This document shows, in pieces, positions 51,423 to 59,708 of a stretch of DNA of 64,000 nt. Under the pieces are notes generated by a model. It had not been told where the DNA came from, made no database searches, and worked only from the letters and a program-made list of their open reading frames with translations. Origin of the DNA: Bradyrhizobium iriomotense. Lineage in GTDB: Bacteria > Pseudomonadota > Alphaproteobacteria > Rhizobiales > Xanthobacteraceae. Positions within the stretch are counted from its first letter, which is position 1. Each line of letters begins with the position of its first letter. Both the position numbers and the translations under genes were made by a program. The DNA is taken from assembly GCF_030160715.1 (NCBI RefSeq), contig NZ_BSOW01000003.1, positions 310,001-374,000 of the forward strand. The letters run 5' to 3'.

Positions 51423-52223
51423 TCAATATCGCTCGTCGACGAAGTTCATGCCCTTCAGGCTGGCTTGGTCGTTGTAGCGCCCCTTGTTGGAGCGCCTTGG
51501 CAGTTTGACCTTGTCCTTCTTGATCCGCTTGTAGGGGATGGCGCTCAGGAGGTGGGCGATGCAATTCAGCCGCGCCCGTCGCTTGTCGTCGGAACGGATG
51601 ATGTACCAGGGAGCGTGCTCCGTGCTCGTGGCCTTCAGCATGAGGTCGCGCGCCCGCGAATAATCGTACCAGCGACTGTAGGAGTGCAGGTCCATCGGGC
51701 TCAGCTTCCATTGCCGTACGGGATCATCGATGCGGGCGTGGAATCGGCGCTCCTGCTCCTCCATTCCGACCTCGAGCCAGATCTTGACCAATATGATTCC
51801 GCCGTCGATGGCGTACTTCTCCATCTGGGGACACAGCGTGAGAAACCGCTTGTGCTCGGCGGGGGTACAGAAGCCCATCACATATTCGACGCCGGCGCGG
51901 TTGTACCAACTCCGGTCGAAGATCGCGATCTCGCCGCCGGCGGGAAACTGCTCCATGTAGCGCTGGAAGAACAGCTGCGTCTTCTCGCGGTCGGACGGCG
52001 CCGGCAGCGCCACCACGCGGAACACGCGCGGGCTGACCTTTTCGGTGATCGCCTTGATCGTGCCGCCCTTGCCGGCCGCGTCGCGGCCTTCGAACAGGAC
52101 GATGACCCGGAGCTTGTTCGCCCTGACGTAGTCCTGGAGATGACAGAGCTCGACCTGGAGCTTCTCCAGTTCCTTCTCATAGTCCTTGCGCTTCATCCGC
52201 TCCGCAGGTTCTTCCTTGGCCAT
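51423..52223 (-). CDS. ppk2: polyphosphate kinase 2 (PPK2)
   Basis: A 266-residue PPK2 class protein. Walker A is FEGRDAAGKGGT (45-55) and the lid and Walker B part is IFDRSWYNRAGVEYVMGF (about 102-118); LPRRSNKGRYNDQ closes the protein. PPK2 enzymes phosphorylate nucleoside mono- or diphosphates from polyphosphate, giving ATP or GTP without respiration. The length and single domain fit class I, which acts on ADP or GDP. Start is the ATG at 52223. It follows an uncharacterised gene by 43 bases whose promoter region has a FixK/FNR box, so both may rise under low oxygen. Confidence 0.9.
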   Translation of the reverse strand: MAKEEPAERMKRKDYEKELEKLQVELCHLQDYVRANKLRVIVLFEGRDAAGKGGTIKAITEKVSPRVFRVVALPAPSDREKTQLFFQRYMEQFPAGGEIAIFDRSWYNRAGVEYVMGFCTPAEHKRFLTLCPQMEKYAIDGGIILVKIWLEVGMEEQERRFHARIDDPVRQWKLSPMDLHSYSRWYDYSRARDLMLKATSTEHAPWYIIRSDDKRRARLNCIAHLLSAIPYKRIKKDKVKLPRRSNKGRYNDQASLKGMNFVDERY

Positions 52224-52266
52224 GCCTGTCCTTTCGCTGTTTCAACGGGACGCGGCCTGATGGCCG

Positions 52267-52722
52267 TCAATTGTCTCCCCAGGAGATTGTGATGCCGACG
52301 TCGCCGGGTACGCCGCCCGGAAAATCGATGATCTGGTAGGCGATGCGATAGCCGCGCGGCTTCAGATAGTCGGTCCAGAGTTGGAAGATTTCCTTGGGGA
52401 TGCCTGTCAGCGTGTTCTCCCAGCCCTTTTCCTGCTGGTTGATGGCGCGGCCCTTGTCGGTGCACAGCGTGTTGGGGAAACGATAGACTTGCACTTCGGT
52501 CTGGCCGTTTCGCACCGCACGCTGGATGATGCTGGAGGCGAGCTGGATCTTTTCCTCCTCGGTCTTGCCGGACGGCTTGCCCAACCGTTCGATCAGGGCG
52601 CGCTTCTCGGCCTCGGCTGCTGCGGCGAGGCGGGCATATTCCTCGGCCTTTTCGGCTTCCTTGAGGGCTGCTTCTTTCCTGATCTGTGTGGCATTGGGAA
52701 TGAGATCATCGAGGCCGGGCAT
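52267..52722 (-). CDS. uncharacterised 151-residue protein with helical N-terminus
   Basis: I do not recognise this protein. Residues 15-60 form a charged helix with Ala/Glu/Lys repeats (KEAALKEAEKAEEYARLAAAAEAEK), probably coiled coil. The second half is compact and globular, with VQVYRFPNTLCTDKGRAINQ, GIPKEIFQLWTDYLKPRGYRI and DVGITISWGDN at the end. No signal peptide or membrane segment is visible. It lies upstream of PPK2 in the same direction, and a FixK/FNR box 73 bases before its start is shared with the divergent DUF3302 gene. Confidence 0.78.
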   Translation of the reverse strand: MPGLDDLIPNATQIRKEAALKEAEKAEEYARLAAAAEAEKRALIERLGKPSGKTEEEKIQLASSIIQRAVRNGQTEVQVYRFPNTLCTDKGRAINQQEKGWENTLTGIPKEIFQLWTDYLKPRGYRIAYQIIDFPGGVPGDVGITISWGDN

Positions 52723-52794
52723 GGCGGACGTCTCCTGATTGCACTGTTGCGGTTCGGCGTTCCCGGAAGGCTAGGCCCGGCGGGGGGCGTTCCC

Positions 52795-52808
52795 TTGATT
52801 CAAATCAA
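52795..52808. promoter_or_regulatory. FixK/FNR box in the PPK2 / YibI-YibH divergent region
   Basis: TTGATTCAAATCAA, perfect TTGA-N6-TCAA with CTTGATT/AATCAAG symmetry. It lies 73 bases from the minus-strand start at 52722 and 76 bases from the plus-strand start at 52884, so both units may depend on it. Confidence 0.72.
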
Positions 52809-52883
52809 GCAAATTCCCTACTGCGGTAGTCAGAGTAGTCGTGACACGTTGCGCATGGCCCGATCTGGATTGGGGAGAGACCA

Positions 52884-53339
52884 TTGAGCGACCAGCTTCA
52901 TCCGATGGCTCCGCACCATCTGCCGTTCTATCTCGCGCCGGGAAGCGGGGTCGACCCGCTGATGGTGGTGATGGGCATCTTCCTCGTCGGCACCTTGCTC
53001 TGGGTCGGCACGCTGTATTGGAAGCTGCACAGCCTGCCGGAGCGCATGGCGCACAAGTCGCAGAAGCTGCAATTCGAATTTGTCGCCGTGCTAGGCCTGA
53101 TCTCGCTGTTCACCCACATGCATATCTTCTGGGTGGCGGGATTGTTGCTTGCGCTGATCGATCTCCCCGATTTCGGCACGCCGCTGCGCAGCATCGCCGA
53201 TTCCGTCGAGAAGATCGCCGATTCGACGCCGGGAGGCGTCGGCGAGGCAGCGTCAACCGCACAAGCGGGCGATGCGATCAGCCCGACACCGGCAGACAAG
53301 TCTGGCGTCGCGAAGGAGAAGGAGCACAGCCATGTTTGA
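52884..53339 (+). CDS. DUF3302 inner-membrane protein (YibI-like)
   Basis: A 151-residue protein with two membrane segments: PLMVVMGIFLVGTLLWVGTLYW and LIS-LFTHMHIFWVAGLLLALI. Between them SLPERMAHKSQKLQFEFVAVL is the usual DUF3302 link. The last 50 residues are disordered, Ala/Thr/Lys-rich, ending EKEHSHV. In E. coli this family (YibI) is encoded with the HlyD-type protein YibH, and the same pair occurs here with overlapping genes. The start is a TTG at 52884 with a strong GGGGAGAGA. The function is unknown; it may couple the HlyD-type protein to a partner. Confidence 0.82.
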   Translation: MSDQLHPMAPHHLPFYLAPGSGVDPLMVVMGIFLVGTLLWVGTLYWKLHSLPERMAHKSQKLQFEFVAVLGLISLFTHMHIFWVAGLLLALIDLPDFGTPLRSIADSVEKIADSTPGGVGEAASTAQAGDAISPTPADKSGVAKEKEHSHV

Positions 53340-54564
53340 GCTCATGTTCTGCTCGCTCCTGACCATCGTGCCGGACTATCTTTACCGCCGGTACGTCCAG
53401 GGCAAGCGCTTCGGCAAGGAGATCACGTTCTACTCCGTCTGGTATGAGCTCAGATGGGGCATCACGGGTTGCCTGATGCTCACGGTATCGCTGATCACCA
53501 TGATCTTCTATTTCCATCCGTCGACCGACTCGGCGACGCTCTATTTCCGCACCGTGCCGATCCTGCCCGAAGGATCGGGACGTGTTGCGGAGGTCAAGGT
53601 CGGCTTCAGCCAGGAGGTGAAGAAGGGTGACGTGCTGTTCACGCTCGACAGCTCCAGGCAACAGGCCGCGCACGAGACCGCCAGGCGGAAGGTCGCCGAG
53701 GTCGATGCCGCGATGACCTCGGCGCAGTCGGATGTCGTCAAGGCCGAAGCCCAGATCCAGGAAGCCAAGGCCAATTGGCAGCAGGCCAAGGACGAGCTCG
53801 ACACCAAATCCGAATTGCAACGCCGCAACCCCGGCATCGTACCGCAACGCGACATCGAAAAGCTCCAGGTGCTGGTCGATCAACGGCAGGCCGGGATCGA
53901 TGCGGCAACTGCCGTGAAGGAGTCGGCGGCGTTGCAAGTGTCGACGCTTCTGCCGGCACAGAAGGCGAGCGCCCAGGCTGCTCTCGACCAGGCGCAGGTC
54001 GATCTCGACAAAACCATCGTCCGCGCGGGCGTCGACGGCCGGGTCGAGCAATTCCTGATTCGCGTGGGCGACGTCGTCAATCAGTTGATGCGGCCCGCGG
54101 GCGTGCTCATTCCGGCGGGCGCGGGGAGGAATGTCCTTCAGGCCGGCTTCGGCCAGATCGAGGCGGGCGTGATGAAGGAAGGCATGGTGGCGGAAGCGAC
54201 CTGCATATCGAGGCCATGGGTCATCATCCCGATGGTGGTCACGACGGTGCAGGACTACATTGCCGCAGGACAGTTCCAGAGCGGACAGCAACTGCTGGAG
54301 GCACAGAACACGGTAAAGCCCGGCACGATCCTCGTGTTCCTGGAGCCGCTCTACAAGGGCGGGCTCGAAGGCGTGACGCCCGGGAGCAGCTGCATCGTCA
54401 ATGCTTACACCAGCAATCATGAGGAGATTTCTGCCGAACATACCAGCACCGGCCGCGCCATCGCGCTGCATGTCGTCGACGGCGTCGGCCTCGTTCATGC
54501 GCTGCTGTTGCGGATCCAGGCGCTGCTGCTGCCGATAAAGACTCTGGTGCTGAGCGGCCACTGA
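53332..54564 (+). CDS. HlyD-family membrane fusion protein (YibH-like)
   Basis: A 410-residue protein with one N-terminal membrane segment (CLMLTVSLITMIFYF), a first lipoyl half (GRVAEVKVGFSQEVKKGDVLFTLD), a long coiled-coil hairpin (about 105-230) and the second half with IVRAGVDGRVEQFLIRVGDVV. This is the membrane fusion protein design of EmrA, AaeA and YibH. The end has a second hydrophobic patch (VHALLLRIQALLLPIKTLVL), which is unusual. Its ATG overlaps the DUF3302 stop by eight bases. No MFS or ABC partner is adjacent, so the export partner, if any, is elsewhere. Confidence 0.87.
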   Translation: MFELMFCSLLTIVPDYLYRRYVQGKRFGKEITFYSVWYELRWGITGCLMLTVSLITMIFYFHPSTDSATLYFRTVPILPEGSGRVAEVKVGFSQEVKKGDVLFTLDSSRQQAAHETARRKVAEVDAAMTSAQSDVVKAEAQIQEAKANWQQAKDELDTKSELQRRNPGIVPQRDIEKLQVLVDQRQAGIDAATAVKESAALQVSTLLPAQKASAQAALDQAQVDLDKTIVRAGVDGRVEQFLIRVGDVVNQLMRPAGVLIPAGAGRNVLQAGFGQIEAGVMKEGMVAEATCISRPWVIIPMVVTTVQDYIAAGQFQSGQQLLEAQNTVKPGTILVFLEPLYKGGLEGVTPGSSCIVNAYTSNHEEISAEHTSTGRAIALHVVDGVGLVHALLLRIQALLLPIKTLVLSGH

Positions 54565-54658
54565 CGTCGAGGAAGCCTTCCTCAAAGCCGTTGGCCGTCG
54601 CCCGTTTTGCTGTAGAATAAGGCCAAGGTGCAGCCGATCGAAGCTGCTGAGGAAGAGG

Positions 54659-56551
54659 ATGGGCGGGCACATCCCGATCATTGCTGCGGTCAGGCGGGGC
54701 TGGCCGGCTGTGACCGCGCGGCTCTGTCTGTGCGTGCTGGTCCTGGCCTTCGCGGGGCTGGGGTTGGTGCGCGCCGCCGATCAGAACGAGCCCAAGCGGG
54801 TGCTGCTGCTTCACTCCTTTGGACGGGAATTTCGTCCATGGAGCGAATTCGCACGGGCCATCAAGACCGATCTCGAGCAGCAGTCGCCCTGGCCACTGGA
54901 CATTCAGGAGCACACGCTCCTGACGGCACGGTTCAACAATCCCGGTCCGGAAGAGCCCTTCGTCGACTATCTGCGCTCGCTCTACGAGAGCTGCCCGCCC
55001 GATCTCGTCGTGAGCGTTGGTGCGCCGGCGGCACGATTCGCTCAGAAGTATCGCAAGCAGCTTTTTCCGGCCACACCGATGGTGCTGACCGCGGTCGAGC
55101 AGCGTCTGGTCGATCGTACCGGACTGACCGACAACGACACGGTCATCTCGATTTACAACGACTTTCAGATATCTTTCGACAGCATCCTTCATGTTTTGCC
55201 CGACACGCAGACAATCGCGGTCGTGCTGGGGGCATCGTCCCTCGAAAAGTTCTGGCTCGAGGAGATCAAGAGGGACGCAAAGCGATTTGAAGGCAGAGTG
55301 ACTTTCGATTGGTATTCGGGACTTTCGTTCCAGGACATCCTCAAGCGCGCTTCGTCGCTTCCGTCGCACACGGTCTTGTTCTGGGGCCTGATGTCGGTCG
55401 ACGGTGCAGGTGTCGCGCATGAAGGCGACGTCGCCTTGCGCCAGCTGCGAGCTGTCACCAATGCGCCGATTTTTTCCTATCAGGATGCCTTCTTTGAAGG
55501 CCAGACGGTCGGCGGCCCCATGCATTCAACGGCGGCATCCAGCCGGAAGACCGTCGACACTGCTCTCCGTATTCTCGGCGGCGAAAAGCCCGGCAATATC
55601 AAGATCGAGCCGCTGACGTTTGCGTCGCCCCGCTATGACTGGCGCGAGATGCAGCGTTGGGGCATCAGGGAGGAGAACCTGCCTCCCGGCAGCGAGGTTC
55701 TGTTTCGCCAGACGAGCGTATGGGAGATCTACCGCTGGCAGATGGTGCTGATTGCGGTCGTGATCCTGATGCAGGCGGGCCTGATCAGCGGCCTGCTTCA
55801 CGAGCGCTGGCGTCGCCGCGTCGCGGAGGTTGAATCGCGCCAGCGGCTGGCCGAGCTTGCGCATGTCAACCGCTACGCGGCAGCCGGCGAGTTGACGACG
55901 TCGATCGCGCACGAATTGAACCAGCCGCTCGGCTCGATCCTCACCAACACCGAGACGGCCGAGCTCATGCTGAAGGGGGTTTCCCCCAATCTCGACGAGA
56001 TCAGGGAGATCCTCGCCGACATCAGGCGAGACGATCAGCGGGCCAGCGAGGTGATCCGCAGGCTTCGCAGTGTGCTGAAGAAGACTCCGTTCGAGATCGC
56101 AGATATCGATCTGAACGAGACCGTTGGCGAGGCGATCGGATTTTTGACCGCCGTGACCGACCGGCACAAGATCGTCCTGAAGTTCACGCCCGCCGTAAGC
56201 GCGCTGCGCGTCAGGGGCGATCCGGTCCAGCTTCAGCAGGTCATTCTCAACCTGATCATCAATGCGATCGACGCGATCTCCGAGACGGAAGCGAAGGTGC
56301 GGGAGGTGACCGTCACGACGGCGCTGTCCGGCTCCTTCGCAGAAATCCGGATCGGCGACAGCGGACCCGGCATAGCCGCCGGCGATCTCAAGAACATCTT
56401 CAATCCCTTCTTCACCACCAAGCCGCAAGGCATGGGCATGGGACTCGCCATCGCCCGAACCATCATCGAGGCCCACCGCGGACAGATCGCCGCGGAGAAC
56501 AGGCTGTCGGGCGGTGCGCTGCTTACGATCAGGCTGCCGCTCACGCGTTAG
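54659..56551 (+). CDS. sensor histidine kinase with periplasmic ABC-substrate-binding-like domain
   Basis: A 630-residue membrane kinase. A signal or anchor segment (LCLCVLVLAFAGLGLV) leads to a periplasmic domain of about 300 residues of the ABC_sub_bind type (PF04392-like: RVLLLHSFGREFRPW, DLVVSVGAPAARFA, QDAFFEGQTVGGPM). A membrane segment (MVLIAVVILMQAGLISGLL) follows, then the dimer domain with His418 in SIAHELNQPLGS and the ATPase domain with NLIINAID, GDSGPGIA and NPFFTTKPQGMGMGL. It should sense a small ligand outside. No response regulator gene is next to it; the FixJ-like gene at 38127 is a candidate partner. GAGGAAGAGG precedes the ATG. Confidence 0.87.
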   Translation: MGGHIPIIAAVRRGWPAVTARLCLCVLVLAFAGLGLVRAADQNEPKRVLLLHSFGREFRPWSEFARAIKTDLEQQSPWPLDIQEHTLLTARFNNPGPEEPFVDYLRSLYESCPPDLVVSVGAPAARFAQKYRKQLFPATPMVLTAVEQRLVDRTGLTDNDTVISIYNDFQISFDSILHVLPDTQTIAVVLGASSLEKFWLEEIKRDAKRFEGRVTFDWYSGLSFQDILKRASSLPSHTVLFWGLMSVDGAGVAHEGDVALRQLRAVTNAPIFSYQDAFFEGQTVGGPMHSTAASSRKTVDTALRILGGEKPGNIKIEPLTFASPRYDWREMQRWGIREENLPPGSEVLFRQTSVWEIYRWQMVLIAVVILMQAGLISGLLHERWRRRVAEVESRQRLAELAHVNRYAAAGELTTSIAHELNQPLGSILTNTETAELMLKGVSPNLDEIREILADIRRDDQRASEVIRRLRSVLKKTPFEIADIDLNETVGEAIGFLTAVTDRHKIVLKFTPAVSALRVRGDPVQLQQVILNLIINAIDAISETEAKVREVTVTTALSGSFAEIRIGDSGPGIAAGDLKNIFNPFFTTKPQGMGMGLAIARTIIEAHRGQIAAENRLSGGALLTIRLPLTR

Positions 56552-56607
56552 CCGGGACAACCTTCGCAACCAATTGTCGCGCCGCAGCAACTCGGCAACC
56601 GCTTTCT

Positions 56608-56621
56608 TTGATCTCTGTCAA
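56608..56621. promoter_or_regulatory. FixK/FNR box upstream of the DUF3300 gene
   Basis: TTGATCTCTGTCAA, perfect TTGA-N6-TCAA, 71 bases before the ATG at 56679. It is the last of the eleven boxes seen. Confidence 0.72.
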
Positions 56622-56678
56622 AGAACGCATTCGCCTCGGCCCGATGCTTCCAGCCGAAATGCCATGGGAGGGTATGCA

Positions 56679-58352
56679 ATGTTTCGCTGCGGCAAACCCC
56701 TGATCGCGCTTGCGCTGGTGATGGCGATGCCCGTTGCCGTATCGGCACAGACTCCGACCGCCCCGAGCACGTCGGCGCAGCCGGCAAGCCAGGCTCAGCC
56801 GGCCGCGGAGCTCTTGAAGCCGGAGCAGCTCGAGGCACTGGTCGCACCGATCGCGCTCTATCCGGACGAGCTGCTGGCCAACGTGCTGGCGGCATCGACT
56901 TATCCGCTCGAGGTCGTGCAGGCCGACCGCTGGCTGAAGGAGCGCAAGAACCTGAAGGGTGATGCACTGAAGACGGAAGTCGATAAGCAGGGCTGGGACG
57001 ACAGCATCAAGGCGCTCGCCAGCACGGCGGATGTCCTGGCCATGATGAGCGACAAGCTCGAATGGACCACGAAACTCGGCGACGCCTTTCTCGCGCAACA
57101 GCCGGACGTGATGGACGCGATCCAGCGGCTGCGCAACAAGGCCTATGACAACAAGAAGCTCGTGACGACCAAGCAGCAGAAGGTCAGCGTGCAGACGCAG
57201 GACAACAAGCAGGTGGTGGTCATCGAGCCGGCCGAGCCGGGAACGATGTATGTGCCTTACTACGAGCCGGCGACGGTCTACGGCGCCTGGCCCTATGCGG
57301 ACTATCCACCGTATTATTTCGGCTATCCGTCTTATATCGGCGCAGGCGTCGTGGCGGCCGGCCTTGCGTTCGGAACGGCCTGGGCGATCGGTCGCTGGGG
57401 CAATTACTGGGGCGGCGGCTTCAACTGGGGCAACCGCAACGTCTACGTCAATCACCGGACGACCAACATTGCCAACGGCTGGCAGCACAATCCGGCACAT
57501 CGCCAGGGCGTGCGTTACAACAACGTCAATGTGCAGCAGCGCTTCGGCAACAACAACATCAAGGCCGGCGCGGCGGACCGGGCGGATTTCCGCGGCCGCG
57601 ACGGTCAGCAGGTGCTGCGTCCCAATCAGGGTGCAGGCGATCGCGCGGGCGACCGGGCGGGAGATCGTGCAGGCGATCGGGCCGGAGATCGCGCGGGAGC
57701 AGGCGATCGCGCTGGTGATCGCGGAGATCGCGGCGGCGATCGGGCAGGTGCCGGTGATCGCGCCAAGGGCGGAGGTGACCGCGCTAAGGGCGGGGGCGAT
57801 CGTGCTAAGGCCGCCAACCGCGGCGGAGCCGGTGCGGGCAATCGGGCCGCCAATGTCAACCGTGGTGGCGGCGGAGGCAATCGCGGAGGTGCCATGAATG
57901 TCTTGTCTGGCCGGGCGGCTGCCGCGGCATCGGCACGCGGCCGCTCCAGCATGGCCAGCATGCCCCGTGGCGGCGGCGGTGGCGCGAGCTTCGCCGGGCG
58001 TGGCGGCGGCGGCGGAATGGCGATGCGCGGCGGTGGAGGCGGAGGCTTTGGCGGAGGCGGACGCGGTGGTGGCGGCGGTGGTCGGCGTTCGGACATCGCG
58101 TTGAAGCACGACATCGTCCTGCTCGGTCATCTCGCCAATGGCCTCGGCTACTACCGCTTCAGCTATCTCGGCAGCCACAAGGCCTATGTCGGCGTGATGG
58201 CGCAGGAGGTCGAGAGCGTGATGCCTGACGCGGTGACCCGCGGCAGCGATGGGTACCTTCGGGTCTATTACGAAAAGCTCGGTCTCAAGTTCCGCACGTA
58301 CAGCGACTGGCTCGCCGGCGGCGCAAAAATTCCTGCGGAGGTGACGCCATGA
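56679..58352 (+). CDS. DUF3300 exported protein with RAGD-type repeats and a C-terminal S74-like chaperone domain
   Basis: A 557-residue protein. A signal peptide (LALVMAMPVAVSAQT) and a Pro/Ala linker lead to the DUF3300 domain (EQLEALVAPIALYPDELLANVL, DRWLKERKNLKGDALKTEV). A Tyr/Pro-rich stretch and a short hydrophobic piece follow, then tandem GDRA(G) repeats (about 318-380), a Gly-rich region, and at 471-557 a segment reading SDIALKHDIVLLGHLANGLG and VGVMAQEVESVMPDAV. That last part looks like the peptidase_S74 intramolecular chaperone found on phage tail fibres and some autotransporters. ATG at 56679 with GGGAGGG. The DUF2950 gene overlaps its stop. Confidence 0.83.
   Translation: MFRCGKPLIALALVMAMPVAVSAQTPTAPSTSAQPASQAQPAAELLKPEQLEALVAPIALYPDELLANVLAASTYPLEVVQADRWLKERKNLKGDALKTEVDKQGWDDSIKALASTADVLAMMSDKLEWTTKLGDAFLAQQPDVMDAIQRLRNKAYDNKKLVTTKQQKVSVQTQDNKQVVVIEPAEPGTMYVPYYEPATVYGAWPYADYPPYYFGYPSYIGAGVVAAGLAFGTAWAIGRWGNYWGGGFNWGNRNVYVNHRTTNIANGWQHNPAHRQGVRYNNVNVQQRFGNNNIKAGAADRADFRGRDGQQVLRPNQGAGDRAGDRAGDRAGDRAGDRAGAGDRAGDRGDRGGDRAGAGDRAKGGGDRAKGGGDRAKAANRGGAGAGNRAANVNRGGGGGNRGGAMNVLSGRAAAAASARGRSSMASMPRGGGGGASFAGRGGGGGMAMRGGGGGGFGGGGRGGGGGGRRSDIALKHDIVLLGHLANGLGYYRFSYLGSHKAYVGVMAQEVESVMPDAVTRGSDGYLRVYYEKLGLKFRTYSDWLAGGAKIPAEVTP
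57632..57815 (+). repeat. in-gene tandem repeat encoding GDRA(G/K) units
   Basis: A degenerate 12- to 18-base repeat around GGCGATCGCGC / GGAGATCGC, read as GDRAGDRAGDRAG and later GDRAKGG units. Copies differ at third positions and in length, so slippage could change the number of units between strains. Confidence 0.75.
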
Positions 58353-59263
58353 TCGGCCTGAAGTCGCTTCAACGCGCAACCTTGCCGGCCGTTATGGCGC
58401 TCGCGCTGTTCAGCTTGCCATCGCAGGCGCAGCAATCGTATCCGACTCCGGAGGACGCAGCCGCAGCGCTCGCTGCGGCCGTGAAGAGCGGACCTCGCGA
58501 TATCCTGAAGGTGCTCGGCAGGAACGCCGACGACATCGTCTCCTCCGGAGACGAGGTCGCCGACGCCGACATTCGTCAGCGCTTCACGGCGATGTACGAT
58601 GCCAAGCATGCGATCAAGGCGGAGGGCAACAAGAAGGCCACGCTGATGCTTGGTCCGGACGATTTTCCGTTCCCGATTCCTTTGGTCAACTCCAAGACGG
58701 GCTGGGAATTCGACGTGGATGAGGGGCGGATCGAGGTGCTCTATCGCCGCATCGGCCGCAACGAACTAGATGCCATCCAGGCCGCGCTCGCCTATGTCGA
58801 TGCCCAGAACGACTATGCCGACAAGGACCGTGGCGAAGGCGCCGGTGTCTACGCGCAACGCATCGTCTCGACGCCCGGCAAGAAGGACGGGCTGTTCTGG
58901 CGCGACGATAGTGACCCAAGCCCGCTCGGCGAATTTGTGGCGGAAGCATCACGCGAGGGTTACAAGATGGAAGGGCAGGGCGCGCCCTATCACGGCTACT
59001 ACTTCAGGATCCTCAAGGGGCAGGGTTCCAACGCTCCCGGCGGCGCCCTCGACTATGTCGTCAAAGGCAAGATGATCGGCGGCTACGCGCTCGTCGCTTA
59101 TCCAGCCGAGTACGGCAATTCCGGCGTCATGACCTTCGTGGTCAATCACGGCGGCACCGTCTACCAGAAGGATCTCGGCCCGCGCACCGAAAACATTGCC
59201 AGCCGCATGCTTCTGTTCAATCCGGATCAGACCTGGAAGAAAGTCGATGCCGCAAAACAATGA
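58349..59263 (+). CDS. DUF2950 exported protein
   Basis: A 304-residue protein with a signal peptide (LPAVMALALFSLPSQAQQ). The DUF2950 elements follow in order: PEDAAAALAAAVKSGPRDIL, ILGRNADD-like VLGRNADDIVSSGD, IGRNELDAIQAALAYVDAQNDYA, GYYFRILKGQG and YPAEYGNSGVMTFVVNHGGTVYQKDLG. The function of the family is not known to me; DUF3300 and DUF2950 genes are commonly neighbours, which suggests a shared envelope function. The ATG overlaps the DUF3300 stop (ATGA) and the 3' end overlaps the start of the next small gene, so the three form one operon. Confidence 0.85.
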   Translation: MIGLKSLQRATLPAVMALALFSLPSQAQQSYPTPEDAAAALAAAVKSGPRDILKVLGRNADDIVSSGDEVADADIRQRFTAMYDAKHAIKAEGNKKATLMLGPDDFPFPIPLVNSKTGWEFDVDEGRIEVLYRRIGRNELDAIQAALAYVDAQNDYADKDRGEGAGVYAQRIVSTPGKKDGLFWRDDSDPSPLGEFVAEASREGYKMEGQGAPYHGYYFRILKGQGSNAPGGALDYVVKGKMIGGYALVAYPAEYGNSGVMTFVVNHGGTVYQKDLGPRTENIASRMLLFNPDQTWKKVDAAKQ

Positions 59264-59708
59264 GAGAGTGGCGCGGCGCTCCTTCATAGTCTGCCTGGCG
59301 ATGATGACATCGCTCGCCTTGCTTGTCCCTGTGACGCCGTCGTTCGCGCAGGCCGCCGGCCACGTTCGCGTCAAGATCGCGAAAGCAGCACTGCTGGTCG
59401 GCGGCGGCGCCGGCAGCGGCGTGCTGACCTGGCGTGGCCGCAACTATCCGTTCAAGCTCTCCGGTCTGAGTCTTGGAATCACGGCCGGCGCCACGATTAG
59501 CCGCCTGGATGGCTGGGCCTCGGGGATCCGCGAGGTCAGTGATTTCACCGGCACCTATAGCTCGGTCGGCGGCGGCTTCGCCCTGGTCGGCGGCGTCAAC
59601 GGCGTCCATTTGCGCAACGAGAAGGGCGTGACGATCGTGCTGCAAGGGCCGAAGGCTGGCCTGGAAGTCGCCGCTAATCTCAGCGCAATCACGATCTCCA
59701 TGAGATGA
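59247..59708 (+). CDS. exported small Gly-rich protein, paralogue of 50237-50671
   Basis: A 153-residue protein with a signal peptide (SFIVCLAMMTSLALLVPV...SFAQA) and the same ordered beta-type elements as the protein at 50237: SGVLTWRGRNYPFKLSGLS, FTGTYSSVGGGFALVGG and VTIVLQGPKAGLEVAANL. I know of no named family. The ATG at 59247 overlaps the DUF2950 gene by 17 bases and has GGAAGAAAG upstream. Being in the DUF3300-DUF2950 operon suggests an envelope role. A small inverted repeat (GAGTCC/GGACTC, 59707-59725) follows the stop. Confidence 0.76.
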   Translation: MPQNNERVARRSFIVCLAMMTSLALLVPVTPSFAQAAGHVRVKIAKAALLVGGGAGSGVLTWRGRNYPFKLSGLSLGITAGATISRLDGWASGIREVSDFTGTYSSVGGGFALVGGVNGVHLRNEKGVTIVLQGPKAGLEVAANLSAITISMR

